Source: Panorpa germanica
Lineage: Eukaryota > Arthropoda > Insecta > Mecoptera > Panorpidae
Direction of reading: 5' to 3'
Assembly: GCA_963678705.1 (NCBI GenBank)
Contig: OY783206.1
Span: 25,617,807-25,681,806 of the forward strand
Length of the DNA: 64,000 bases
Positions 37,178-64,000 of this stretch are shown here, piece after piece (position 1 is the stretch's first letter; every line of letters starts with the position of its first letter). The notes under the pieces are model-generated. The model was not told the DNA's origin. It made no database searches and saw only the letters and a program-made list of their open reading frames with translations. The position numbers and the translations under genes are program-made.

Positions 37178-37500
37178 TTGATTTTCTTTTTATTATACTT
37201 AAAACGGTATAGTTGCACTCCTTATTTACTTAAACCTAAAAGCAATGACCATTCTTCTTTCTTTTCTTCTTATTTCCTCTTTCTGTCCTCTATTCCTTCT
37301 TTTTACGCTCCCGTACCATCTCTTTCTCTTTCCTTCTTCACTGTATCTTCGCCATCCACATGCTTCCATTTCTACCTCGTTTTAAGAATTTCTCTATATT
37401 CATTTTCACTACCTATCTCAAATTTAAATTCTCTCCTCATATGTTCCAGTGTCTCTTCTGCTCCCATGCACATTTTGACGACTCTTTCCTTCTACAAGAA
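37178..37500 (-). mobile_element. Antisense LINE relic (Cys-rich ORF2 end)
   Basis: C/T-rich on the plus strand. The minus strand encodes MCMGAEETLEHMRREF, resembling the CR.CG.EEETLEHI...C end of insect non-LTR polymerases. Purine-rich decayed sequence follows. Confidence 0.45.
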
Positions 37501-37898
37501 ATATATTTATTTGAGTTAATAATCAATATACACATTTTATAATACATAAGGTATACAATATATAAATTTTTTTCTATTTTTCAGCTTTTTGCTATTTTAT
37601 TTCAAATTCTTCATTTATTGCTTCCTAATAACTTCATTATCCATTTTACAATATTCTTGTATCTTTATGAGCTCATCTGTTTCTATTTCAACAATAACTG
37701 CATCACGGTAACTGCGATCTCACTTTGCATTGTCTCCTTCTTTTTGAAATGCACCTTTTTCTGAAATGTTCTTTTTATATACTCTGAGTTTTACACATAA
37801 CGCGTATAAAAATTAATTTACTCTTTTAATTTTAACTGCAGATAACTATCAATAACTTACAGATATTCCATTTAAGCGAATCCCAAACATCATTAAAT

Positions 37899-53753
<15,855 letters not shown>

Positions 53754-54561
53754 TGAAAGCCTAAAATGAATCGGTGTCAGTAGCAATCGAAGCCGGTCGA
53801 CTTTCAAACAGGAAAACAAAGTAGGCTGGAAGGGAATTGTGATTAGAAATAATTTACTTAGTAAATCTTTTTTGTTCAAACGAAGGCACGAGGGCACGGG
53901 AGCACGGGAGCGGTACTTATATTACAAATCAAAAAAAAAGTTCCCAAATTTTGAAAAAAAAATTGGTCAAATAACGCATAAATTTTGAAAATTAAAAAAA
54001 TTCTATATTATGTTTAAAAAGGATATTTTTTTCTAGTTAGGGTGTATGTGATAGCGAGGGTAAATTTTGACAAATTAATAAAATATAATTAAACCACTTT
54101 AGAGAAATTATGAGTTCCAATCCACATTTATCCAATATTAGCAATCCGACCTTACTTGATCATACGAGAGACCTGACTCCTTTCTTGTTTTCAGAACAAT
54201 ATTTTGATAAGATATCTAGATATTAAAAATAAAACCAAACAGAATACTAGAACCATTGAATATTAAAAGACCACCGAATATTGAAATTATTACTTAAAAT
54301 CAATGTGATTTAGAGTTTGTTCGATGATGCCATCTATGTAAACTAGATGGAGGATACAATTTCGTTTGGCAACAAATTCCCGAATTCCATTCGTCGCTAA
54401 CAAATTCATCATTAGATTTCAGTCAAATAATAATTAATTTATAAATTGAATTGATATTTGAAATAATTTATTTTATTGAATTCAAATCATATACACAAAA
54501 CAGGCGTCGAATTACGTCTGGGTAAATGCTAGGTTTTATTATATTGTTGTAAATAATACAC
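53754..54561. other. 3' flank of FAS copy C; repeat-like block
   Basis: No gene. 53884-54060 holds GGCACGAGGGCACGGGAGCA and an A-rich stretch resembling 26010-26185. AATAAA at 54077-54082 is a possible polyadenylation signal. Confidence 0.4.
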
Positions 54562-55153
54562 AATGGGCTTGTGTCCTATGTCTCAATTTCTATAAAACTG
54601 TACTATATATTGATAAAGTGGGTTACTAGAACCTCAAATGTTCAATTATTTTTTAATAACTCCTTATATATTAAGAGATATTAACAATTAAAAAAGTCAT
54701 TTTGTCTCTTTAATTATTAAAGGGATTCAACGTTGTACATATTCCAATTGCATGTTACATCACAACCGCTGCCAACCTTACAGATCATAAATCTCTGCTA
54801 TATGTATTTATATATCAAAATATCAAATATTATCTACTGCTATTTCAAGGAACAATAAAATTTCAATATTATGTCTGCCGTAACAGGGTTAAATAAAATA
54901 GAAACTTATTATTCTTTGACTTGACTTAATTATTTGACTACCAACAGCTACAAAACATTACCACAGCACTGACCTACTCAACAAATAACTGACGTTAAAA
55001 TGCATTTCACGTCATTCAAATATGACCGACCATTTCTAGCGCTAAAACTACAATTCAAACTTTTAATTACTATATCTCTTAATTGCTTATTAACATCAAT
55101 TTCAATCAACAATTGAAAAATCGACCACTAAAAAATGAGGACACAAGCCCATT
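54562..55153 (+). mobile_element. Full-length MITE, 592 bp
   Basis: AATGGGCTTGTGTCC and GGACACAAGCCCATT at the ends; same orientation as 33352-33925 and highly similar to 52174-52779 inverted. No target duplication is evident. Confidence 0.9.
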
Positions 55154-56346
55154 ATATAATTACGTTGTTTGATTTTCTTTAAACAAGTTGCATATAAAAA
55201 TTCCTGTTTTGAAAATTAATTCATTTATTTATGTATATATCTATAATTTACATTTAATTAACTCTTTATTTCAGTAAATATTCTTTTAAATATAATTATC
55301 TTAAGTTAATTCCTTCACCTGTATTTAGAAACAATAACAATTTATAAATAGGTATATTTATTTATTTTATTGTCTGTAAGGAACTGTTGTGTCTTCTGAA
55401 AGGATGTTTCCAGAAATGACCTCAATAATTAAGTGGCGAACAATTTTTCTTAAAGTTGAATTTTAAATGTTTATTGAATTATACTCCTGAAATTTAAAAT
55501 AAACAGTTATTTAAAATAAAATATCACTATGTTTTTGCCGTTACAAAATCCTATTTGGGTCCTATATAAGGTGCTTTAGCCAACAAAATATCCTATTTCT
55601 TTTAGCATCATATTATCATATTACTCGTACATAAAAATGCATAAAAAACATGTAGAGGTGTGTCTTGGAATAACATCTAACACGCAACTAAGTGGTATTA
55701 CAGTTAATGAATAAAATAAAAAGAAACCGTGCTGCAACCTACTCTCTACATAGAACTTCACTAGTTGATTACTTTACTACTTCATACTATACCCAGCTGC
55801 AATGTCAATTACACTTTATACAGTATACTTTATTATATTTAAAACAGTATACTTTCTTAACGAGATGATGATATTTAAATAAACATTTGTGATATGAAAT
55901 ATTTGCGAAAATGATTTAGTAAATAATAATATCTATACTAATATTACTCAAACCCTTTATTTGAAAACATTTTAAAAACAATTATCTGAATTCAAAAATT
56001 GTACAAATGCAATAGTAGTACAACAGCAGTAATAAATTAAATATTCAATAATTCATTTGTAATAGGAAAATAGATACTCCAAATGTTAGATTACATTAAA
56101 GTAGTTAAAATTCATAAAAGTTAACAGTCAAGAAATTTTGTTATGCGCTAGTCAGACAACATTAAGACAGTCGCAGTAAAGTCCCATACGCATGGACTAC
56201 ACATAATGCACTCGACAATCAATACAAATTGAAATAACGTATGCATTTTATTCTAGCAGCAACCTTGTGCTTAGCTTGCAAAACGCATTTCAAGTTTAAA
56301 CAACGGTTTTGACACTGCATTTCAAGATCTCCAATGAAGACACTAC
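55154..56346. other. Intergenic, no gene seen
   Basis: AT-rich with no open frame of note. From about 56290 it begins to align with 58630-58670, marking the left edge of the zinc-finger tandem duplication. Confidence 0.4.
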
Positions 56347-56803
56347 AGTCGTCGTGTTTTCATTTAATAATTTATTAAAAGTTAAAATCAATATAAGTAA
56401 AACATAATTTTTATTTTTTCTAGTTTATTAAAATTATTCTTAAAATTGATTTATAAATACAATAATAATACGTACACAACATGTAAAAAAATAACTTGGA
56501 TAAAATATTTTATTTTATGAAAATACAATTACCTGCGCAACAGTGTTATAAAATGGTGGTTTACGTGGAAATAATTATGCTCAAAACACTAACCTAGAAA
56601 AACTTAAGATTTAAATAAAATACTCGTATCAATAACAGTAACTATTTACCGCCAGGATAATTAATTATCACCAAATGAACAATACACTGATAAGGTGATT
56701 AGTCTGAAATAATTTAGATAATTATATTTATGCAATTAAACCTAATTAATACAGTTTACACTCTTGATTGTATGCTACTATGCAAATACAGTGTGTGCAC
56801 ACA

Positions 56804-56929
<126 letters not shown>

Positions 56930-57655
56930 CTAACTTACGTGTTTAAACGTTCTATTGCAAATTGTACATAAATATGGTTTTTTGCCAGAATGTGTACGTA
57001 TATGAACACTCAGAGAACTTTGATAAGCAAATGTTTTATTACAAATAATACATTCGTGTGGTTTTTCGCCAGTATGTATTACATTATGTGAATGCAAATG
57101 ATGTTTAAGTGAATTTGTCTTTTTGCAAATATCACATGAGTACGGTTTCTTACCCCTATGCACTTTTTGTAAATGATCTTTCAACAACACAAACGAGCTA
57201 TAGCTTTTACCACAAATTGCACATATATGAGGTGTTGCACCGGAATGGTCTAGCTTGTGCATTGACAGGCTGTGTTTGTTAGAAAACTTTTCACTACATA
57301 AGTCGCAAGTTAAATATTTTGTCAAATATTTAATCCGATTCACTTTATCTAGGTCAAATATTTTCGACGAAGAACTTTTGTCACTTTTACAAGCGGAAGT
57401 ATCGTTTTCCACCTGTACTACTAAATCACTGGCAATCTTGTCTTCGGCTACTTCTTCTTTAAGAATTTTGCTGGAATCATCGTTAACTTCCGTTTGCGTT
57501 TGAAGATACTGAGATGCAACGTCAACGTACTTACTTGATCCTGTAAAATATTTGAACAGCTCCGCCTTGATTTCAACCATGGGGATAGTCTTGTTATAAG
57601 TATATGGATCTCTGTCATCAATTTCAAGTTTAATTTCAGATTCTTTTGATTTCAT
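56930..57655 (-). CDS. C2H2 zinc-finger protein 3 (241 aa, truncated)
   Basis: Paralogue of the gene at 59113. The N-terminus has the family module EIKLEIDDRDPYTYNK...VEIKAELF and an acidic Ser-rich region. Fingers: LTCDLCSEKFSNKHSLSMH, HICAICGKSYSSFVLLKDH, YSCDICKKTNSLKHHLHSH (short by one residue and lacking the core Phe), HECIICNKTFAYQSSLSVH. The fifth is cut after [14 protein letters not shown] by a TAG. The start ATG lies inside what is exon 2 of the paralogue: the upstream exon at 57741-57880 is a relic whose splice donor reads GA. It may still make a short protein, but decay is under way. Confidence 0.7.
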   Translation of the reverse strand: MKSKESEIKLEIDDRDPYTYNKTIPMVEIKAELFKYFTGSSKYVDVASQYLQTQTEVNDDSSKILKEEVAEDKIASDLVVQVENDTSACKSDKSSSSKIFDLDKVNRIKYLTKYLTCDLCSEKFSNKHSLSMHKLDHSGATPHICAICGKSYSSFVLLKDHLQKVHRGKKPYSCDICKKTNSLKHHLHSHNVIHTGEKPHECIICNKTFAYQSSLSVHIRTHSGKKPYLCTICNRTFKHVS

Positions 57656-57740
57656 TAAGTTTTTGGGATTTTTGCACTGTAAAAGATAATGTTATTAAAT
57701 CAATGACTCTTAAAGAAATGTCGTTTTTAGTTCTAGTTTC

Positions 57741-57880
57741 GTTTTAACATACTGAGATGTATCCTCCACGTAGTAGCTTGATTCTTTAATACATTCTAGA
57801 CATTCTGTCTTGATTATAATTTCTGGGATAAACTTGTCATAAATATTAACATCTTCATCATCAATTTCAAGTTTGATTTG
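57741..57880 (-). pseudogene. Relic first exon of zinc-finger gene 3
   Basis: The minus strand reads IKLEIDDEDVNIYDKF...SSYYVEDTSQYVKT, matching exon 1 of gene 4. A TAA stands just upstream in frame. The donor AAAAC|GTAACTAG of gene 4 is AAAAC|GAAACTAG here, so it cannot splice as before. Confidence 0.7.
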
Positions 57881-58022
57881 ATTTTAGTAATTTTCGTTAC
57901 AAAATTAATCTATTATTGCAAATAATTCTGATGGAAAACAGTCGTATTTCTATTAAACACAAAGATGGATTTGCTAATATATAACACTTTTAATTATATA
58001 TAAAGTAACTAATTTAGAATAC

Positions 58023-58591
58023 TACTGAATTGACCTTGCTCAAGGACAGGTGTGAATCAATACATTAAAATCAATAGAAATGTTAATTAACGATGACTTT
58101 AGTATCGATTAACTTATGCTTAATAACGGATGTTACAGATTATAAAGTCGTTATAATGACATACGAGATTCGATTATATTTAAAATGCGACAGAGAGAGA
58201 ATTCCAGTGGCAGTAAAATGGTTGCTACTGATCGTTATCAACATAGGGAACGTGCAGCGACACTGAAAGAACACAACGAGCGTTACAGCTCCTTTGCCAC
58301 ACATATAATATAAACTAATATTCACTTTACTTCTTCTCTTATTACTTTTGTATTTTTATTCTTATCCTGTTCCCGTCCTGTTATACCACGAATTGTAACT
58401 TTCTTATTTTTTAAAAGCCAGACCAAGAATGATTAACTAGCACGCGTGTCTGCTGAGTCATCAATAACTCTTACTTAGCCGCAATAAAGTATTCCAAGCT
58501 TAAATAACGCTACCTACAAGATTCAAACCTACACTTCAACACAACTTTTACCTGAGAGGTGCAATACGTATTGCACAATGACACAAAAACA
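58023..58591 (-). repeat. Segmental duplication copy 1 (promoter region of gene 3)
   Basis: About 570 bp nearly identical (a few percent mismatch by eye) to 61007-61568. It includes the shared family block at 58215-58270 (GAACGTGCAGCGACACTGAA) upstream of gene 3. Confidence 0.85.
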
Positions 58592-59112
58592 GCCATTCCT
58601 TGTGGGGTATTTAGGCAAATTAAAAAAAGGAACGGCCAGTGTCTGTGAGGGATCTCAAATGAAATTCAGTCGTCGTGTTTAAGCTAAATGTTCGAGAAGA
58701 GTGTTGTTAGTCAACGCATGATTATAATTTATTAAATAAGAAGATCAATGTAGAACATTATTATTGTCATATTTGTTAAAACTTTTATAAAACATAAATT
58801 GGTTTATCAATACAAAAAAGTACAAATCATGTTAAAAAACAGTAATTCGCATAACATTTCTTACAATATAAAAATACAATTACAAACACAATAGTTTTAT
58901 AAAATGCTGGTTTAAGTGGAAATAATTATGCTCAAAAATTAATATTCACACACTAACCCAGATAAATTTATGATTCACTTAAAATGTCAATACAAAATAA
59001 CATAAACAATTATAACATTACAAAAAAATTATTTATTTATTTATTTCGTGAACGTGAATAACTTAAATAACTTGATTATATGTTCCTTTGAAAATTTCAA
59101 AATAGTACAGTT

Positions 59113-60829
59113 TTATACAGTGTGACTACGCTTATGCTTTACCAGAGTACCGCGGTGTGCATACACTTTAGGGCATTTTTTATATGCATAAGGTTTTTCG
59201 CCAGTATGTGTACGTGTATGTCTATTTAAACTAGTCTGTTGTGTAAATGTTTTATTACAAATTGTACATACATATGGTTTTTCACCAGTATGTGTACGTA
59301 AATGACTATTTAAAGAAGTCTGTGTTGTAAATGCTTTATTACAAATAGAACATACATATGATTTTTCTCCTGTATGTGTACGTAGATGACTTTTTAACGT
59401 ACTCTGTTGTGCAAATGTTTTATTACAAATGGTACATACATATGGTTTTTCACCAGTATGTGTACGTAAATGACTATTTAAAGAAGTCTGTGATGTAAAT
59501 GCTTTATTACAAATGGTACATACATATGGTTTTTGACCAGTATGTGTACGTGTATGTCTATTTAAACTAGTCTGTTGTGCAAATGTTTTATTACAAATGG
59601 TACATACATATGGTTTTTCACCAGTATGTGTACATGTATGTCTATTTAAACTAGTCTGTGTTGTAAATGTTTTATTACAAATGGTACATACATATGGTTT
59701 TTCACCAGTATGTGTACGTAAATGACTATTTAAAGTACTCTGTTGTGCAAATGTTTTAATACAAATGGTACATACATATGGTTTTTCACCAGTATGTATA
59801 CGTAAATGACTATTTAAATAAGTCTGTTGTATAAATGTTTTATTACAAATGGTACATACATATGGTTTTTCGCCAGTGTGTGTACGTGTATGTCTATTTA
59901 AAGAAGTCTGTTCTGTAAATGTTTTAATACAAATGGTACATACATATGGTTTTTCACCAGTATGTGTACGTAAATGACTTTTTAACGTACTCTGTTGTGC
60001 AAATGTTTTATTACAAATTGTACATACATATGGTTTTTCGCCAGTGTGTGTACGTGTATGTCTATTTAAAGAAGTCTGTTCTGTAAATGTTTTAATACAA
60101 ATGGTACATACGTATGGTTTTTCACCAGTATGTGTACGTAAATGACTATTTAAAGAAGTCTGTTGTGTAAATGTTTTGTTACAAAATGTACATACATACG
60201 GATGTTTCACTTTATCTACGTCAAGTATTTTCGACGAAGAACTTTTATTATCCTTTTTACCAGTGGAAGTATCTTTTTCCACCTGTACTAGTAAATCACT
60301 GGCAACCTTGTCTTCAACTACTTCTTCTTTAAGTAACTTGCTGGAATCATCGTTACCTGCCGTTTTAACATACTGAGATGTATCGTCATCGTAGTTGCTT
60401 GATCCTGTAAAACATTTGAACAGCTCCGTCTTGATTTCAACCACAGGGGTAATCGTGTTGTAAGTATATGGTTCTCTGTCATCAATTTCAAGTTTAATTT
60501 CAAATTCTTTTGATTTCTCAAATTTATCTTCTTTATTACCCGCTATTTTATTGCCAAAGTTTTTGAGATTTACCCTGTAAACGATAATGTTAATAAGTCA
60601 ATGAGTCTACAAAAAATGTCCTTATTCATTCTAGTTACGTTTTAACATACTGAGATGTATCCTCCACGTAATTGCTTGATCCTTCAATATCTTCTGGAAC
60701 TTCTTTCTTGATTTCATTTTCTGAGATAATCTTGTTATGAGTATATAGATCCATGTCATCAATTTCAAGTTTAATTTGAGAATCTGTTGGTTTCAGTTTC
60801 ACTTTGTTGTCTTCTTTATTAGCCGCCAT
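59113..60829 (-). CDS. C2H2 zinc-finger protein 4 (two exons, 550 aa)
   Basis: Exon 1 is 60829-60639 and exon 2 is 60574-59113, joined over a 64-bp GT-AG intron in frame. The ATG at 60829 shares the context CAACAAAATGGCGG with gene 1. Both exons encode the same acidic module (IKLEIDDMDLYTHNK...SSNYVEDTSQYVKT and IKLEIDDREPYTYNT...SSNYDDDTSQYVKT), so one exon is a duplicate of the other. Then come twelve uniform fingers of 28 residues (YVCTICNKTF...H...H-TGEKP) and a thirteenth that has lost its first Cys (YAYKKCPKVY). Helix contact residues vary little (Q/T/E at -1, S/R at 6). Probably a nuclear DNA-binding protein; target unknown. Confidence 0.85.
59190..60200 (-). repeat. 84-bp coding tandem repeat (zinc-finger array)
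   Basis: Twelve to thirteen 84-bp units with few differences. Some two-unit blocks (CIKTFTEQ... followed by CNKTFAQQ...) recur as 168-bp higher-order units, a sign of recent unequal exchange. Confidence 0.85.
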
Positions 60830-61006
60830 TTTGTTGTCTAGGTTTTTAGAAATTGACCTGTACAAAATAGATCGATTATAGTAAAACTTTATATTGAAGA
60901 AACTGGATAATTTCTATAAAACACAAAGGAGGTTTTGCTAATGGATGATACCTTTAACTATAGATTAGGGATTTGTTCTAGAAAAGTTCTTGGATATATA
61001 CTATGA

Positions 61007-61568
61007 ATTGACCTTGCTCAAGGACAAATGTGAATCAATACATTAATATCAAGAGAAATGTTAATTTACGATGACTTAAGTATCGTTTAACTTATGCTTA
61101 ATAACGGATGTTACAGATTATAAAGTCGTTATAATGACTTACGAGATTCGATTATATTTAAAATGCGACAGAGAGAGAATTCCAGTGGCAGTAAAATGGT
61201 TGCTACTGATCGTTATCAACATAGGGAACGGGCAGTGACACTGAAAAAACACAACGAGCGTTACAGCTCCTTTGCCACACATATAATATAAACTAATATC
61301 CACTTTACTTCTTCTCTTATTACTTTTGTATTTTTATTCTTATCCTGTTACCGTCCTGTTATACCACGAATTGTACCTTTCTTATTTTTTAAAAGCCAGA
61401 CCAAGAATGATTAACCAGCACGGGTGTCTGCTGAGTCATCAATAACTCTTACTTAGCCGCAATAAAGTATTCCAAGCTTAAATAACGCTACCTGCAAGAT
61501 TCAAACCTACACTTCAACACAACTTTTGCCTTAGAAGTGCAATACGTATTGCACAATGACACAAAAAC
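61007..61568 (-). repeat. Segmental duplication copy 2 (promoter region of gene 4)
   Basis: Near-identical to 58023-58591. Similarity ends sharply after GACACAAAAACAG at about 61568, where the LINE appears to begin. Confidence 0.85.
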
Positions 61569-61652
61569 AGGCAAATAGTTAGGTACTGAATTAATAACAA
61601 AAACTATTGTGCAAATAAAATACCAGCAGGAATTTTAAGATTTTAAAATTTA

Positions 61653-62876
61653 GTGATTGATTTTAGTGAAAAACATATAGTTGTGGGTACATATGAATAT
61701 GGGTGTCATAAAACACCAATATTGTGCGATGCATCGGTAGATCAATCCCAAAGCGGGTGGCAGGATGTTAACCCGAGGAAAACAAAGAGGAACAGCCCTG
61801 TAACCCAGAGAAATGTAAGGCAGAAAACCTTGGGAGATTATTGGCTAAATCCAATCCATACAGAAAACAGATTCGAAAATCTTCCCGTGGAATCCAATAA
61901 TGATGATGAACCTGTCACCGTAGAACCTAAGCCACCACCATTATTCATATATGAAGTATTAGACATGCGACCGCTCACTACCCTGCTAGAAATGCATGCA
62001 AAAGATGCCTATCAGAGTAAGCTTATAGGGGGATCGCAAGTTAAGCTACAGATCAAGGACGTAGAAACATACCAAAAAATTATAAAGTTACTACAAGAAA
62101 AGAAAACGGAGTTCCACACGTATCAGCAGAAAGCCGACAAGAATTACAAAGTAGTAATAAAAGATCTTCATCATACCACAGACATTGGAGATCTGAAAAC
62201 TGAAATAAACAAGCTGGGCCATAAAGTGACTTCAATCACTAACATCAAACACAGGGTGTCTAAAAATCCACTTCCACTTTTCTTTGTAGAAATAGAACAA
62301 GGCCCAAACAACAAGTCCATCTACGATGTAATGTTCCTGTGTCATTCCAGGGTAAAGATTGAACCACCTCGTTTTAAAAGAGAAGTGCCACAATGTTTGA
62401 ACTGTCAAAGGTACGGCCATACTAGATCCTACTGTCACAGAAGAGCAAGATGTGTTAAGTGCGCAGGAGACCATCTCACAACTTTGTGCGCCTGGAAAGA
62501 TAAGGAGAACGAAAATGTGAAGTGTGTTCTCTGCGGACAAAAGCATCCAGCAAATTACAAGGGTTGCTCCGTGTATCAAGAGATTCTACAACGCAAATTT
62601 CCACCGCTCCGACCAAAGTTGGTTAAGGAAGCACCAACTACACTACCAACTTTGTCTATACGAACAGGTACTTCTTTCGCCCAAGCCACTTCCAACAAAC
62701 CAGGGGAAACTCAACAAACCAACTATGCGCATCAAAATCAAGAACAAACGCCCTCTCAGTCCAGTGATATAACTGAACTTAAGTCAATGATGAAAGGTCT
62801 TATGGAGCAAATGGGCATAATGCTCAATTTGCTTACTACTCTTGTCACACGAATGCCACAATGTTCAACATCCTAA
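61653..62876 (+). CDS. LINE ORF1, gag-like protein (407 aa)
   Basis: Nucleic-acid-binding ORF1 of jockey-clade elements. A conserved pre-knuckle region (YQQKADKNYKVVIKDLHHTT ... EINKLGHKV, about residues 160-200) precedes three zinc knuckles: CLNCQRYGHTRSYC, CVKCAGDHLTTLC and CVLCGQKHPANYKGC. The C-terminus is Gln/Thr-rich. The frame is intact. It packages element RNA in the family. Confidence 0.88.
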   Translation: MIDFSEKHIVVGTYEYGCHKTPILCDASVDQSQSGWQDVNPRKTKRNSPVTQRNVRQKTLGDYWLNPIHTENRFENLPVESNNDDEPVTVEPKPPPLFIYEVLDMRPLTTLLEMHAKDAYQSKLIGGSQVKLQIKDVETYQKIIKLLQEKKTEFHTYQQKADKNYKVVIKDLHHTTDIGDLKTEINKLGHKVTSITNIKHRVSKNPLPLFFVEIEQGPNNKSIYDVMFLCHSRVKIEPPRFKREVPQCLNCQRYGHTRSYCHRRARCVKCAGDHLTTLCAWKDKENENVKCVLCGQKHPANYKGCSVYQEILQRKFPPLRPKLVKEAPTTLPTLSIRTGTSFAQATSNKPGETQQTNYAHQNQEQTPSQSSDITELKSMMKGLMEQMGIMLNLLTTLVTRMPQCSTS

Positions 62877-64000
62877 AAATAGCGATCTGGAACTCCAACG
62901 GTCTTGCACAGGATAACCAAGAAGTAAAATGGTTTCTAGTAAATCAAGAAATAGACATCATGCTGATATCGGAGACTCATTTTACATCAAAAAGCTACAT
63001 AAAAATTCCAAACTACAAAATCTACGACACAAAACACCCAGACGATAATGATGGTGGTACTGCCATCATTATTAAGTCATCAATTAAGCACCACCAATTA
63101 ATTACCCACCAAGACCGTTCACTCCAGGCAACAAGCATAGAGGTTGAGGAATTAAACAGAAACATAGTCATCACAGCCGTTTATTGTCCGCCAAAATACA
63201 GCATCAAGAAAGAACAGTTTACAGCGTTCTTTAATAGTTTAGGACCACGGTTCATCGCTGGAGGTGACTATGACATCCAGACTGGGGGTCTAGGCTCACA
63301 AACCCCAAAGGAAACGAGCTGTACAAGTCCATAGAAGAGAACAGCCTAACTACACTCTCCACTGGTGAACCAACATACTGGCCGTCGGACAGGACAAAAA
63401 TCCCGGACCTTATAGACTTCAGTGTCATAAAGGGTATATCAAGTAAATACCTCAAGATGGAGTCATGTCTAGACCTTTCCTCAGATCACTCGCCAATTAT
63501 TTTAACCTACAGTACACAAATACTGGAGCAACCACCGATGACAAGTATTAGAAACACGAACACCAACTGGGAACTATTCCGGAGTTTAATAAATTCTAAC
63601 CTTAACTGCAACATACCGCTCAAAACAGAAGATAACATCGATCAAGCAGTTGAGAGGCTAAGTAAAACTATAATTGATGCAGCTGAAGAGGCAACCCCAC
63701 TAAGCAACCCACGCAGAATAACGGTATCCTGCCCTATGTTAGCAAAACAAAAAATTGCTGAGAAAAGAAGGTTAAGACGAATTTGGCAAAACACTAGGAC
63801 TCCCAGAGATAAAACGCTATTCAACAAGGCTTGTAAGGAACTTAAGAACCTCTTACACGACATCAAAAACCAAGAGCTAGAACAATACCTAGAGAAGTTA
63901 CCCGCTACAGAAACCACAAACTACTCCTTATGGAAAGCCACCAAGCAGCTCAAACAACCCAAAATATGTAACACCCCAATTAAAACTAGTGTTGGCAAAT
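62861..64000 (+). pseudogene. LINE ORF2, endonuclease start, frameshifted
   Basis: Begins MFNILKIAIWNSNGLAQ with the APE-type endonuclease motifs WNSNG, LISETHF and VYCPP. At FIAGGDYD (about 63263-63274) the frame breaks: the usual GGDFNAKH segment is short by 7 bases, losing the conserved Asn. The original frame ends at 63334. The other frame is open from about 63274 to the window edge and carries GEPTYWP, DLIDF and SSDHSP. The copy is probably dead for endonuclease. Confidence 0.85.

Larger units (their letters stand above)
33926..37898. other. Intergenic before FAS copy C; repeats, no gene seen
   Basis: About 4 kb AT-rich. It holds a decayed MITE piece (35162-35310), a CA/TA microsatellite at about 36294-36320 and a CT-rich antisense LINE relic at 37178-37500. 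Short open frames at 34457-34864 and 36096-36435 have no recognisable features. The copy C promoter should lie at the right end. Confidence 0.4.
61569..64000 (+). mobile_element. jockey-clade non-LTR retrotransposon, 5' part
   Basis: A LINE starting near 61569 and running off the right edge. A short 5' UTR is followed by ORF1 and ORF2, which overlap by 16 bp. The 5' boundary is inferred from the abrupt end of the segmental duplication. The 3' end, reverse transcriptase core and tail are outside the window. Confidence 0.8.

Noticed and set aside
59190..60200. Regular 84-bp repeats resembling a CRISPR or satellite array
   Set aside because: The units are in frame and encode C2H2 fingers with TGEKP linkers; there are no variable spacers.

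Overview
The window looks like insect nuclear DNA: AT-rich, with many short introns, animal type-I fatty acid synthase (FAS) genes, a DUF229 ectoprotein, lineage-specific C2H2 zinc-finger genes, and relics of jockey, mariner, Tc1 and MITE elements. I cannot fix the insect order from sequence alone.

Plus strand: a tandem array of three FAS paralogues. Copy A (1-2136) is only a 3' end (tail of ACP plus thioesterase). Copy B (8033-21681) and copy C (37899-53753) are complete. I could model each with 32 exons that splice in frame, giving about 2297 and 2288 residues. The domain order is the animal one: KS-MAT-DH-linker-ER-KR-ACP-TE. Most exons have exactly the same length in B and C, while nearly all introns are unrelated in sequence. 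KS, DH, KR, ACP and TE keep their visible key residues and ER keeps its nucleotide-binding motif. The malonyl/acetyl-transferase (MAT) domain is degenerate in both copies. It lacks the GxGxQ motif, the substrate-binding Arg and the block holding the catalytic His, and its nucleophile motif reads GDSIG. This is the most interesting signal in the window.

Minus strand: between B and C lie two related zinc-finger genes (23044-23925 and 28349-29569), on duplicated segments of at least 2 kb, and an intronless DUF229 gene (30640-32592). Beyond C lie two more zinc-finger genes (56930-57655 and 59113-60829), again a tandem segmental duplication. All four share an N-terminal acidic module (K-[LI]-E-I-D-[DE]) and a recognisable upstream promoter block, so they form one local family in different stages of growth and decay.

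Mobile DNA: a 574-606 bp MITE family with AATGGGCTTGTGTCC termini (three full copies, at least four fragments); a long inverted-repeat element at 5.3-7.2 kb; relics of mariner, Tc1-like and another DDE transposon; several CT-rich tracts that read as antisense LINE remains, mostly in FAS introns or flanks; and at the right edge a jockey-clade LINE (61569-64000) with intact ORF1 and an ORF2 broken by a small deletion in the endonuclease.

I saw no rRNA, tRNA or CRISPR. All coordinates, mismatch counts and splice models were made by eye.
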